The position numbers were made by a program, and so were the translations under genes. DNA of 64,000 nt from Takakia lepidozioides (Eukaryota; Streptophyta; Takakiopsida; Takakiales; Takakiaceae): NCBI GenBank assembly GCA_030704615.1, contig CM060732.1, forward strand, positions 31,539,053 through 31,603,052, given 5' to 3'. How positions within the stretch are numbered: position 1 is the stretch's first letter; every line of letters starts with the position of its first letter. Below, piece after piece: positions 22,521 through 34,009 of this stretch. The notes under the pieces are model-generated. The model worked only from the letters and a program-made list of their open reading frames with translations, ran no database searches and was not told the origin of the DNA.

Positions 22521-25500
22521 CTATGGTGAGGATCCGCTATCACTGTCCGATGCATCCCCGCCCTCATGCAAGGATGGCTGCCTTCCACCTGCCTCCGAAC
22601 CTGCACTGCCGCTACCGCTGTTACTCTGAGAAGCCCTCCCCTCAAAAATACCATCCTCACCAGCCGGAACTGTCCACCTGGGTGCGGAAGTGTCCTCGAC
22701 ATTCCCCTCACTCTCGGACGCGGATTCTATTACGAACTTCCCTACTCTGCCTTTCACAATTCTATGTTTGGCCTCACGCCTCATTATAATTCTCTGCTCA
22801 TTCCCGTATGTCAATTGCTCTAACCGAGTAGGCCTATCCTCCCTCCTGATGGCTTCTTTGGCAGCCGTGTCTGCATAGGCTGGTAGAAAAAAGGGCTTCT
22901 GGGGACTCGCGAGAAACGATTTTCTGGCAAAGAATGGCCGATGCGATTCTGTCTCCTCCTCTGCAACAGGGTCCGATTCGAGCAAGTCTCCCAGCTTCTC
23001 CTCGTCGGACGACTCTGCAAGGCTGAGTGTACGCACAAACATAGAATGAAGTACATTAGAGAATTCAAACAGGGAATCATCGGCAGGTTGCATGGTCCCT
23101 ACAACCGAAACCAATACACTTACTATGGTGCAACTCACTCGAAGACAGGCATTGGGGGAAGCGGCTTCGGGCGCCCCTGCATCGAACGAATTTCCCGGAC
23201 TTCCTCCTCTTCATCTTCCTCCTCTCCTTCCACGTCCTCTTCTGCGTTTTTGGGATCCTCAGTCGGAGGCAGACGCTGAAGGCCCACCAAATTGTAATCG
23301 TACAAGGCCGTATCCCCCTCAAATGAGAACACAAATCGGTTCGACATCCTTCCCGCCCACATACAGGCACCTGCGAATTCATACGACAACCACAGCCAAA
23401 CTCAAGAATGAGTCGCTTCCTCGCACAAGCAAACATACAGAAACGGAAATGGTGTCAATTTCGGTGCCGCATTCAATTAACGTTCTCACCTGTATTTGCA
23501 GTGACGTCAAGGACCCTGCCTTCAACATCCGTACACGTTTCCATGAGCGTCTGGATGAATGCAGGACTCCTGGTCCTGCCATACCTCCATGGCTTGCCCG
23601 ACAAATCACAAAGAATGTCCTTCTCTCCCACATGGTTGAACAGGACGTTATACTCCAGTGGATCAACTGTGGAATCAACAAGTCTTCCTGCTTCACGTAA
23701 TTTGAATTTCGAATGTTCCTTCACGAAGCAAAATGCCTGAAAGATAAGAGTCTGCAGAGAAGGAAATGAAAACGTCAGAGGTGGCCTACATGTACAGGGG
23801 CAATTTCGCCCAGAAATTGACATAGCAGAGGAGAACCACAACATACCTTCTGGCCATCGTTGAGAAGACCCTGCGTGTTGATGCAAGTCCAGATCTTTTT
23901 CAGGATGGGTGCTGCACTTCTCCCCGTCCATACTTTGATATCATTCTCAGTGACTTCTCCATCGGCTGCTAGCACAACAACACAGCCAACGTCGTCCAAC
24001 ATGTTGGCTGCGAACCCGAATGTGTGGCTCCAGTATCGTTCGTCGTACTTGTTCCACCAGGGAACTGAGCCCAGCCCCAGTATCTCCTGCCCATCCGGGA
24101 TATCCACAAGGATCATGTCGATGGAGGCTTTCACCGCCCTGCCCCCGACTGTGCTCTTTTTGCCGTGGCTCATCGCCACAAAATACTCCATCATCTTTGT
24201 GTAGCCAGGAGTGTCCTCCATATCATTGCCAGTGGCCTTCCTCTTCCCCTTCCCCTGGTGGGCCTCGATCGCCTTCCTCAAACTCGTTATCTCCAGCCTT
24301 CTGGTCAGAGCAGTTAGGAAATTTTCATTAACACACTCCACAATTGTGGGTGTTTTGAGGACTTCCCTGCCCGCAATCTGCACCGCACGGTAGGGTCTGC
24401 CAGGTGCATCCTCGTATAGTGATCTCTTCGCAGCCGACCCCCCGAGCGCTGGCCCTTGTGAATTTTCGGACGAGGTGTGGCCCCCTGGGTGTTTTCCTGC
24501 TGGAAATCGTCGTCCGAATCCTCCTCATCTGGCTGACTGTGTTGCTGCTTCTTCTTCTTGGGTGTGGGGGTCTTCGTCTCTTGCCCCTGTTTGCGCGTTC
24601 TTTTCTTCCTGTCCTTGGGCTGCTCAGCTGCCTGCTTCTCCATCTGCTCCTTCGCCAACGCTGCCGCCTTGGCTGACTTTCTCAGTGCTTTCTGCTTGGC
24701 TGCCTCCTCTGCTTTCAGTCTTTCCGCGTCCTCTGGTTGGGGATCCGATTGCGCCTTCATAGCCCTGGCATTCGCTTCCTTCTTCAAGTTAACCTCCGAG
24801 AGGTCAACGGTCCCACTTGGGAGATCCACATACCAGGGGCAGTTTACCAAATGCTCGGCATGCCACTCCTTCGCCATTACTTCTGTGTACATCGTTCCAC
24901 GACCTCCAGGTGTCCTCCACGCCAGGAAGAATGGTGGAACCCTTTGAATGGCTCCGGACGGAATGAGTGCAAAGTTTATGTACCTGCAATCACGAGGCAG
25001 TTCAACAAAAATCATTCTACCGATGCATCATGCAAGTGGAAGTTGTCAATGCACAAGGTATTTCGGCACCGAAATACGGAGTGGACCGTGCCCCAATTAC
25101 CCAGAACTCACATCTTGCAGAGGTATATTTCGGCGCCGCAATATCCATCGCTGCTTAACCAAATCATCTAAACTGCAAATAGGGGGATGCATTGTCAGCA
25201 GATTACCTGAACAGGACACGCATTGCCGCTTTGTCGGCACCCTCCTGCTCTTCGATGTATACGCTGCGTCTTGCCTTTGCAATTTCTCTGAAAAAGAGGT
25301 TTGCGAAGCGCCCTCGCCACGACTGCACGTAGTTCTCCATTGTCTCAGGCTTCGTCCAGTCGATCTGTAACTTGAAAGTGGTGGTGTTGCAGTCCAATTG
25401 CTCCTGGGCGTGGGTCAGTACCTGCATCATGGCAGGTTTCCAAAACATTCATGATTTTGAAATTGCGACGATGTCCAACACAGAATAGGAGAAAATTATA

Positions 25501-27411
25501 CCTGATGCCACCAAGTCATGACATTGAGCCAGTCGTTCATTTTGTCGTCTGTTGGCTCGATGGGAAAGTGGTACAGCAGCTTCGTGTTTGTATGGCCGTT
25601 CCAGATTCGCAGCCACCTCACATCGGTCAGACAAGAGCTCCAACATAAGAATCGCGAGAAGTCACAAAACAAGAATAAACACATGCTTACCTTCTCCGCC
25701 GGCTCAACACAGGACACTGCGATGTGATGAAGTTTCTCCATGGACATTTCCGGTTTCATGGGTCTGGAGTAATGCAGTCCTATCTCCGCCAGGAACTCGG
25801 CACCAAGACCAGGGTCAGCGATTGCAACTTGCTTAACAAGTTTGGACCTGTACTTGGTCCGGGATTGCTTCCCTGCCTGCACAATATGACTCTCTATCGA
25901 CGCGTCCGCCTTGTTGGGGGCATCATTCTCAAAGAACTGCCTTTTGGCATAGGCCAAGTCATCCCTGATGTTCGTCTGCATTCCCATACCCAGCAGATAC
26001 AGTCAGGCCACGGATCCCTGCAACAAATAACATTAAATTGATACTGAAATTTGAGATGAACCTCACCGAATAGAGGATCTCCACCATGGCGTCCAGTGTT
26101 GGTCGGTACCAGGTGCGATCTGCTTTCGCTAGGGACTTCCTGTACAGCTCGGGATCGAGGGACTTTTGGAAGTCCGTCAGCGGAGCTGTCCCACTTCTTG
26201 CACTCTGTAGAGCGTATGTGCCAGATGAGTTTCCACGAAGGCCCTCTCTGTTACCCTGCCATGGAGAAAAAAAACAACATGAAAATATGATTTCGGCACA
26301 GCAATCCAATTTCCAGTTCATAGAGTGCATGACAGTGGTGAACATTGCCTATTTCGGCGCCGCAATAGGCAGTACACAAGGATGTAATTGTATACTTACA
26401 GATTTATATCCGCCATGGCACCCTTCAACAGTCCTCTGTCCCTGACGTCCACCTTCACGACAATGCAGTCCACCATGTAATGCCAACTGATATCTTGCGG
26501 ATGCATTTCAGCAATGTACTCTGTCCAGGCAAGCATCCTGTGGTTCCCGTCCCAAACGAAGAACATCTTCCCTTCCATGTGTGCGAATGTGGGATTAGTC
26601 TTCAGATAGGCTTCAAACTCGGCATTAACAGTGTGCCAGTGGGGGCCCCAATTCTGAAGCTCCTCTGCAGTGGGGCCCCTTGTGACACCCTGGTCATTCT
26701 CAATGGAAACGTAGAATGCTGCCGACCCCCGTCTGTACCCTTCTCTGAAGTTGTGCTTCAGTCGATCGATATCCCCTGGCAGTGCTTGCCTTACAACTGG
26801 AAGGCTTACCATGCGACACAAAGGAACTTTAAGGTTCTCGGGATACACCATGGAGCCCAAAACGCGGCCTATGTTGCTATGAGTCTCTGCCAGCAACCTG
26901 TTTGCTGCTATGTTCATGTCTCGTGCGCTCATGAGCATACCCGCCACCAGTTTCTTACTTGTATCACCTCTGTCACTTCCCTCACCCCTCTCACCAGCCT
27001 GTGTACTGTCCTGGAGGTTTTGCTCCTCCGCAAGCTCCAGCAGGTTCTGATCGTCGCCAAGTCGTACCACGTTATCGTCCTCTCCTTCTGTCAGTTGAAT
27101 GGGCCGCCCTTCTGCAGATCCGACTCCCACATCTCCAGCGGCCTCCACCGCATTGTGTTTTCTGAAATTGACTGCAAACCCAATATCTCCGCTTCCAGTC
27201 TCCCTAGGGGTTTTACTGGCGAAGCCATGGGCTCCTTCTGCTTTCTCGGCTTCCGAACTCTAGGTGGGCTTTTCGGAGGCGATATCTGAGGTGTTGAATG
27301 AGGACTCGTCTGCCTCGATGCACTTCCACCTTGTGAGCGCAGCACCCGGGCAGGAGTATCCAAAGTTGACTGTGTTGCCTCGCCCCCCTGCGATCCCTCC
27401 CCAGCTCCCAT
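22521..27411 (-). CDS. MULE-B accessory gene: ParB-like plus methyltransferase-like nuclear protein (multi-exon)
   Basis: Read from 27411 (MGAGEGSQGG) downward: a basic Pro/Ser-rich N-terminus; a ParB-like region (26396-27148); helical exons (about 26068-26258, 25502-25990 and 25208-25421); a highly charged linker with two likely nuclear signals (KDRKKRTRKQ and PKKKKQQ; about 24430-25000); a DNA-methyltransferase-like region (about 23150-24400); and an acidic Ser-rich tail (22521-23095). Introns of 49-250 nt with GT..AG ends are visible, for example 26018-26066, 25422-25501 and about 26259-26399, plus donors at the ends of FAANM.. and TANT exons. Exon edges are approximate. Frame changes near 27120 and 24430 are either unseen introns or lesions. 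A divergent second copy in MULE-D shares the same order of parts. Confidence 0.68.
23135..24400 (-). CDS. Degenerate beta-class DNA-methyltransferase-like exons of the MULE-B accessory gene
   Basis: Exon about 23847-24400 has KASIDMILVDIPDGQEI, then WNKYDERYWSHTFGFAANML and DDVGCVVVLAADGEV. This is the layout of motif IV (normally DPPY) with the following helix and strand. A donor GTATGT follows GQK. Exon about 23488-23740 has EKDILCDLSGKPWRYGRTRS, then VEGRVLDVTANT, the SAM-binding motif I position (normally VLDPFxGxG). Exon about 23152-23375 has RMSNRFVFSFEGDTALYDYN, resembling the RxFIGIExDxxY strand after motif I. Order IV then I is the beta class (N6-A/N4-C). DPPY is replaced by DIPD and GxG is lost, so methyl transfer is doubtful. 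It may be a DNA-binding pseudoenzyme. Confidence 0.58.
26396..27148 (-). CDS. ParB/sulfiredoxin-like exon of the MULE-B accessory gene
   Basis: The exon encodes an acidic lead, then VPLCRMVSLPVVRQALPGDI and, about 75 residues later, GKMFFVWDGNHRMLAWTEYI. A beta-strand ending in [DE]GNHR followed by an Ala-containing helix is the signature shape of the ParB N-terminal/sulfiredoxin superfamily. In MULE-D the equivalent reads IPLCRMISMPAVRPALHHDI and GKMFFVWDGNHRLVAWMEYI. In bacteria and phages ParB-N domains are often joined to DNA methyltransferases, which fits the downstream part. The exon ends at a GTAAGT donor near 26399. Fold assignment is by motif only; catalytic activity (NTPase or nuclease) is not implied. 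Confidence 0.55.
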   Translation of the reverse strand: MEAAGDVGVGSAEGRPIQLTEGEDDNVVRLGDDQNLLELAEEQNLQDSTQAGERGEGSDRGDTSKKLVAGMLMSARDMNIAANRLLAETHSNIGRVLGSMVYPENLKVPLCRMVSLPVVRQALPGDIDRLKHNFREGYRRGSAAFYVSIENDQGVTRGPTAEELQNWGPHWHTVNAEFEAYLKTNPTFAHMEGKMFFVWDGNHRMLAWTEYIAEMHPQDISWHYMVDCIVVKVDVRDRGLLKGAMADINL

Positions 27412-28151
27412 GTCAAACAAACAGGAAAACATGAGACACTGCACGCCAAAACAAAGGTGTAAAAGGAATATTGCGTATGGAGTGCTTCACATCCGCGAAG
27501 CACGAATCTCTCACTGGTGGGCGATCCGAGTCTCCGGATAACGACGTCTGCATTTCATGCATGAGACGGAGCTTAAGTCGTGTCGTCGGCGGCTTCCCAA
27601 AATCCCGCGTCCTCCTCTTTGCCGGAGTCGCCTGACCTTCCACAAACTCTATGCTACCACTATGCCGCATAAGGAGAGGAAACGCAGGAGAATGTCACTG
27701 CAGAAGGGCAAGGAGCGAGAGACCGAAGCGGTGGAACATGCAACCACTATGCACGAGCAGATGCGTAAGCAGCCACGTCTCCCGAAGCGTTGCCACCGTC
27801 CACCACTTTCTGCCGTATGGGTGATGAAGAGATTGTGACCCCTGACACATTCGCACGGATGAAGTCGACTGGAACACGACGCGTGCCAGTTCCAGCCACC
27901 AGTGTATGACGGTTTATCCGAATTGCGGCACCGAAATACGTTCCGTTCACCGGATGCGTTCCCGGAGCAGCCGGCATTGAATGAAATATCCGCACATCAT
28001 GAAACCCAACCGCCATGAAAATCCCCTGCATATGACATTCAACAGTCAGGTCGGTACGTTTCATCAGAGGACGGATGAATTTCGGCGCCGAAATTCATCC
28101 TATTCAAGTGCTTTCATACACAAACTTACAAATTTCGGCGCCGCAATTCAT

Positions 28152-28527
28152 CGCTTCCCAAGTCCTCATTCGTCATGAGCAAACCTGTCAGTGGGATATC
28201 GGAGCCGGAATTAATTCCGGGACAACGGAAACGGCTGCACTTCGGCACATTTCATCCATATTTCGGCGCCGAAATTCATTACGAATATGTCCGTCCGCGC
28301 GTAGACGAGGTGAAATCATCCATATTTCGGCGCCGAAATTCATCGCTTCCCAAGTCCTCATTCGTCATGAGCAAACCTGTCGGTGGGATATCGGAGCCGG
28401 AATTAATTCCGGGACAACGGAAACGGCTGCACTTCGGCACATTTCATCCATATTTCGGCGCCGAAATTCATTACGAATATGTCCGTCCGCGCGTAGACGA
28501 GGTGAAATCATCCATATTTCGGCGCCA
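28152..28527 (+). repeat. 192-bp tandem duplication in the MULE-B promoter region
   Basis: The segment starting CGCTTCCCAAGTCCTCATTC at 28152 starts again at 28344 and is almost identical through ATCATCCATATTTCGGCGCC. Each copy carries two B palindromes. Confidence 0.9.
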
Positions 28528-28891
28528 AAATTCATCCAGAGCGAAGACTAAATCGGCACGATGCTATGCTTTGCCGCCATCATTGCCCCTGACGGATGCT
28601 GTCCATGCCTGTTGGACTTGCCATTTCTGGACATTTAACTATAATTTCGGCGACGAAATTATACTTTATGTGCGGCAACGTCCCGTGCGAAAAAGACCAC
28701 TTCATGGATACTGTCGGTTTCAAATGAAAAAAAACGGATAAAATGCAATTAATTTTGACAGAAGTGGTTTAATATGCCGATTTCTCCATTAAATGCAGAA
28801 TATTCCTGTTATATTCGTCGGAACGGGGTATTTCCAACGATTTACGGAAAATTATCATCCAAAAGCAAAAAGTAAGTGCCGGGTTTGGACG

Positions 28892-29290
28892 AATTTCGGC
28901 GCCGAAATTGATCCATTTCAAAGAAAAATAAATATTGGAGGGAAGGCATTGGATGAATTTCGGCGCCGAAATCCGGCGCTAAAACCCTGAAATGAATTTG
29001 GAGGGATGAAGTCGGCTGAATTTCGGCGCCGAAATTCATTGCTCGCGAAGGGAAAAAAAAATTTCTGGAGGACTTCGGATGAATTTCGGCGCCGAAATTC
29101 ATTGCTCGCGAAGGAAAATAAAAAAATTCGGGAGGACTTCGGATGAATTTCGGCGCCGAAATTCAATGCTCGCGAAGAAAAAAAAAAATCGGAAGGATTT
29201 TGGTTGAATTTCGGCGCCGAAATTCATTGCTCTCGAAGAAAAAGGAAAATTAAAAGGGAGTACTTGGATGAGATTCGGCGCCAAAGTTCA
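28892..29290 (+). repeat. 63-bp-spaced palindrome array, promoter-proximal
   Basis: Palindromes AATTTCGGCGCCGAAATT start at 28892, 28956, 29019, 29082, 29146, 29207 and 29271 (steps 64, 63, 63, 64, 61, 64). The spacers are A-rich and less conserved than the palindrome. Confidence 0.9.
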
Positions 29291-29955
29291 TCTGTCGCAA
29301 AGAACTTCCGATGAATTCTGGCACCGAAATCCATACGCAGGGCAGCAGAATTAGGGTCGGAAAAGGAGATGAAGAATGAATTTCGGCGCCGAAATACATC
29401 CATTCTGCCGAATCAGGATTACTGTCATTCGGAAGTCGGCACCGATATCCGGACACGTGGTCAATCACGACTGTAATCAGGAACACATTTATCCGTATTT
29501 TGGCATCTAAATTCAACCCATATGTGCAGATACAATTTAATGAAGAAGAAGTTCATCCGAATTTCGGCACCGAAATCCATCCGTTGGGTGCTTGGTCAGT
29601 TTAATGAGGTAAACAAATTACGATTTCTGTTGCCAGAATTCATCCCTTGGCTTCCAAAGCTGTTACATGACAGAGATGTTCATCCAGATTTCGGTGCCGA
29701 AATTCATGGGAAGGCCTGATTTATTGTACCCCAAGTGGTTGTACATTACAATTCAGGCACCAAATATCCGATGTGAACTTGCTGTTTTCGTCCGTTTTTT
29801 TAACGTACGTTACACACCTTCATCTTTACGTGCACTGATCACCCATCATGTTGGATACGGAATCCTCCAGAAAATCATTTGTGTTATTAGGTAGGACACA
29901 CTCTTCTCATTGCAGGACTTCGCTGCGGAGCGTACCGAGAGGTCCCGTCTTCAAA

Positions 29956-32900
29956 ATGGACTCCCGTGTTTGGGTCAACGTGTACTTCCATCCTGATTCT
30001 CTGAAAGCTAAAATACCCTGCGACCAAGGATTTGCGATTGTCACTGAGCAGTACTTGTGTGTGAAGTTCGGGCTCCGCCCTGGAACGGTGTTTTTGGAAG
30101 AGGAGACGAAGGATGCTTATGGAAATTTTCTGGAAAGTGCCGTCATTCTGCATGCAGATTTCGGAAAAGGCAAAGAGTGGCGGCTCCCAGCTTCTGAATC
30201 CATCCGGTACAGTGCCATTGGTGAAATCGTGCCTAAAGAGTTCCCACGCTGGAACTTGGTTGATCCTCCTTCCACAAGAGGGTCTGGCGTGCAAGATGTG
30301 AAGGATGTGGGCACCTCTTCACAAGCAGAGAAGCCCAAACATGTGAAAAGGGAAATCCAGGAAAACAGGGAAACAGTCGTCCAGGACTTATCTGAGTGAC
30401 TGTATGGTCCTTCCATCGTATGTTTCGAAGTCGTCCGTCACTAGGAGTGTTCAGCATACACCGTCCGACTCAACTTCCGTCCGCTCAGTAATCGACATAT
30501 TGCGGAGGATGAAGACAACGGGTTCCCGCTCCAGTGACCTTCTTAGGCTTGATTACGACAAAACTCCAATCCATTCTGTGGAAACTTTGCCTGATGTTGT
30601 GGATGGGAATGCTATCTACGAGTTCCCTCCAGTGCCGGCAGGCGCAGGCCCAGACGGCATGCTCGCAGGAATGAACAGGAAACATGACGGCCACCCTTGG
30701 TGTGTCACCAAAACTTCATCGTCCAACCTGGGTGATGGAGTTCGAGTGAGATATGTATTGTGTGCTGGGCATCTTAAATGTTTCTCGAGCACATGTTACC
30801 ATTACACTAGCAAAGGCACCAGGAATGAGACTGACTGGATTGGCAATTCGTCGACCCCATTTTGGCCTCAAGGTAGAGTTCCTGCAGGGACGTTCAAGTG
30901 TGCCCATTGCAACGCAGCCCCTACGTGCATGGCAGTGTGCAACGCCAAGCAGTACTACGTCGGGACCGTCGGCCCAGCGTGCACCAGAGCATGCATTCAC
31001 ATCGGAAAGCATGAGCACCCCCTCGCCAGAGGCAATTGCAGAGTCGCTTTTCAACAAGCCCAGGATATTATCAAGGAGGAGGTGAGGTTGAGGCCGGGTG
31101 CAAAACCAAAGCAGATACAGCTCGCATCGGCACATAGGATTGCAATTGGCAGAATAATGTCGGAGGACGGAAGCACAAGAGAGAAGCTGGGCGAGGGGGA
31201 CATGAAGGACCTGCTGGAAGCTGTCTCCCATGTGTGCAGCCCCAATGTCAGGAACCACATTGTCAGCTGCAAGAAACGAATCGGAAGAGGATCAGACATG
31301 CACTCCATCTTGGAAGTGAAACGCACATGCGGCTACGACTTCATCCAAGGCAGCTTCTTTCCTGGTCAAGGCTCGGAGACGGACAGGTGCTTCATATTTA
31401 AGATGTCAACGTGCGGACCGGGGAGCGGCGTCGATTTGGTGAAGCGGATGACCAGTGGAGACCTCTCAAATTGTTGGGTCATGTTTGACCACATCCGGCG
31501 AATTACCAACCACGATTGGGTGACAATGGGGGCACATGTATACGACCCACATTGCAGAAAGTTGATGACCATTGCTATCTGCGAAATGAAGGGAGAAGAC
31601 ACAGATTCGGAGTTGCATATGTGGCGCGGAATTAATGAGCAAATGGCGAGAGCCAAGTTGCCCCCTCCCGATTTTAGGGGCTTCATGGCTGACAATGCCC
31701 AGGCAAACTGGGCTGCAGTTAGGAGGGTATATGGGGACGACCCAAAGACTCCAATGGAAGGAAAGGAGAGATCTTGCGGGTTCCACTTCATGCAGAGTTT
31801 GACGCAAAACACGAAAAGGTTCGTGGCGTCACGCCACCGGCAGGATCATATCAGTATGTGCCTAGCGTGGAAAAATGCGAATTCCATCGACGAGGCGGAG
31901 ACCGAGTTTGCAACCATACGCGCCTGGTGGGTGTCTTCAGGGGCAGTGGATGTGAAAGATCAGCCAGAACTGCAAACGTGGCTTGCGTGGTGGCATTATA
32001 GATTCCGCCAGTTTGGAGACTACATGAGACAGGTAACACATTTCTGTACTTGACAATTGTTCTGTTTTGTGCTTGGACATTCTCCACAATCAGTGACATA
32101 TCTAATTTCCTTCAACAGGACATGAGCTTGGAGGATGACACGGATATGCCGACGACGAACATGGCCGAATCGGTGCACTCTTCCTGGCGTGCTTCCTCTG
32201 CAGCACATCTCGTTGACATGTTGACAGCAACAACAGAAGATATTGTGAGGGCCATCATGCAACAATCTCATTACTACCAGTTTCTGGGAGGAAAGCAATG
32301 GGGTATCGGACCAGACAGGCAGGAGATGCTGATGAGGGCGGCGCATCGTTCGACCGATCCCAAAAAATGGACTGCTGCATTGCGGGAAACTATAAGGTCA
32401 ACGCCGTTACACAGTCGGGGGAACTGCCTGGAGGGCGATGTCCGCAGCCGGCCGGTGAAGAGAAGAATTGAGGACATGCCCGGAGGGGATGGGGATTCAT
32501 GGAGATCAGATATGAACATCCGCACTCAACCTCGGGGCGCAACGATGTTGCGTCCCACGCCTCCACGAAGCAGGACTCGTACCCCCTCTCCTGCAGCATC
32601 CATGGAATCGCTGCCAGACTCGGGACAACATGCCGAGGATGGGCATGTTGCTCCTGTTTTCGTTACCCAATACAACATTCCAATCGTGGAGCGAGATGTG
32701 TCGGCCTCGCAGTGGAGAATTGCACGGACCCGTCCGACATTTCGTGGCAAATGTTGTGCTGTTCGTGTCGACACCAACCAGAGATGCAATGAGATGATTC
32801 GGAGGAGCCCGCAGGGCGGTGTGCCTGCCCCTTGCTTCACAGGGAGATTTGTGTGCGCAAAGTTTGTGGAGGCCACACTGAAGGAGTTTTGGTTCTGCAG

Positions 32901-33546
32901 GCACGACATCATGTCGTGTGTGTTCGGCAAGCCCAAGTATGGTGTACAAGGCATGCCTGAACCACCGGCAGTCTGGCCTGTGGCAAGTGGTACAGATCTT
33001 ACCCTGGAGGAGGCAGACGCTCTAGGAAGTGCAGGGTTTCGACTGGTGGAGAGGACAGACGTTCCACGAAATCCAATTCCCAATCGTCATCCTCCTCCCA
33101 CGAGAAGCTCTTCGCCCCGCATACCGGTGGGTGACCCCGCAGCTTGGCCCACCCATCGGTGGGGTAAACTGAAAAGACGGCGGCCACCAACAAAGGCGAA
33201 CGACACCAGGATGGCCAACGCTCTTGCAATGCCCTGCATAGTGCAAGGTTGCAGGGATGTTCCTCACCCCGGGATGGGGCGCATATTTCAGTTGTCAACA
33301 GCCGGGTCTGCTGCGCGCAGTGTCGTGTATGCAATCACGGTTTCACAGTACCCAGCTTGCAACTGTGAGGACTTCCTTGTTATGGAATCGAGGAATGCAG
33401 CATACGTCCCCTGCAAACACCTTTATTACATTTTTATGAAGCGCATGAGTTGCATATCCGCAGTGGACGTCTTCATCCATGCTCCAACACTGAGTTTCAA
33501 CGAGCTGCACAAGGCCCTACGGCAGGATACTGGTCGGACTGCTTGA
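29956..33546 (+). CDS. MULE-B transposase (WRKY/GCM1-like zinc domain, DDE core, SWIM finger)
   Basis: About 1,165 residues. The start is MDSRVWVNVYF; earlier in-frame sequence shows no homology. Order: N-terminal domain (QYLCVKFGLRPGTVFLEEET); an acidic VVQDLSE motif; zinc-rich WRKY/GCM1-like region about 30676-31040 (KHDGHPWCVTKTSSSN, FKCAHCNAAPTCMAVCN, CIHIGKHEHPLARG); core with Asp at 31487 (VMFDHI), Asp at 31691 (GFMADNAQANW) and CxxH at 31775-31786 (SCGFHF); likely Glu in EAETEFATIRAWW. The intron 32033-32118 (CAG|GTAACA..CAACAG|GAC, 86 nt, phase 0) is followed by exon 2, ending with SWIM finger CNCEDF (33358) and CKHLYY (33412). A one-base shift near 30397-30403 separates residue 147 (stop TGA) from the rest. 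Either the copy is just dead or this is two ORFs. It would act on the TIRs to move the element. Confidence 0.87.
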
Positions 33547-34005
33547 CATTCCACATTCGGGAAGGAGAAAGTGGCAATTATATTACATTCATCTTCTTGC
33601 ACCCTATTTTTTTGTGAGGAATTATACACTTGGTGGTGCCGCATCGCCATGGCTACATGTGAATTTCGTCCACCTTTATGAGAAGACTCCAATTTGCTAC
33701 AAATACATTGTTACTGTTCTGCAAATGTGATGCCTTTACAAGATTGCTAGTTCTGTGTCCCAGTGGGAAGGGTCCTACTGCACATTCCAGCATTTGCATA
33801 CTGCACCTTGTGCAAACAGCAATCCATACGACAAAGGACACGTCCCAGCATACTGGCAGTGAATTGCAAATAACATTAACAGAAGATTATCGAAGCCTGT
33901 ATATTCCCCATATGGCACAGGGAAGCTGCTTGATTTCTGAATGAAAATGTATGTGCCATGAGTGTCAGCAAGTTGAAACATGTCTACTCTAGCATGCAAG
34001 ACCTA
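33547..34005. other. 3' flank of the MULE-B transposase
   Basis: A+T-rich DNA without recognisable genes between two convergent ORFs. It probably contains both 3' untranslated ends. Confidence 0.5.
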
Positions 34006-34009
34006 TGGT

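Larger units (their letters stand above)
27412..29955. promoter_or_regulatory. Divergent intergenic region of MULE-B with dense GGCGCC palindromes
   Basis: It lies between the two divergent genes and must hold both promoters. It contains at least 17 copies of AATTTCGGCGCCGAAATT or one- or two-base variants between about 27920 and 29700 (for example 28079, 28260, 28324, 28452, 28892, 28956, 29019, 29082, 29146, 29207, 29271, 29380, 29690). No ORF here is credible. The palindrome also occurs in introns of the accessory gene and in both arms, but not in the coding exons I examined. Confidence 0.78.

Noticed and set aside
22521-27411. Considered calling the accessory gene an active DNA adenine methyltransferase
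   Set aside because: Motif IV reads DIPD or GIPD instead of DPPY and the GxG of motif I is lost, so catalysis is not supported.
27840-29740. Regularly spaced identical repeats resembling a CRISPR array
   Set aside because: The repeats are self-palindromic, spacers are similar to one another, there are no cas genes, and the context is a eukaryotic transposon.
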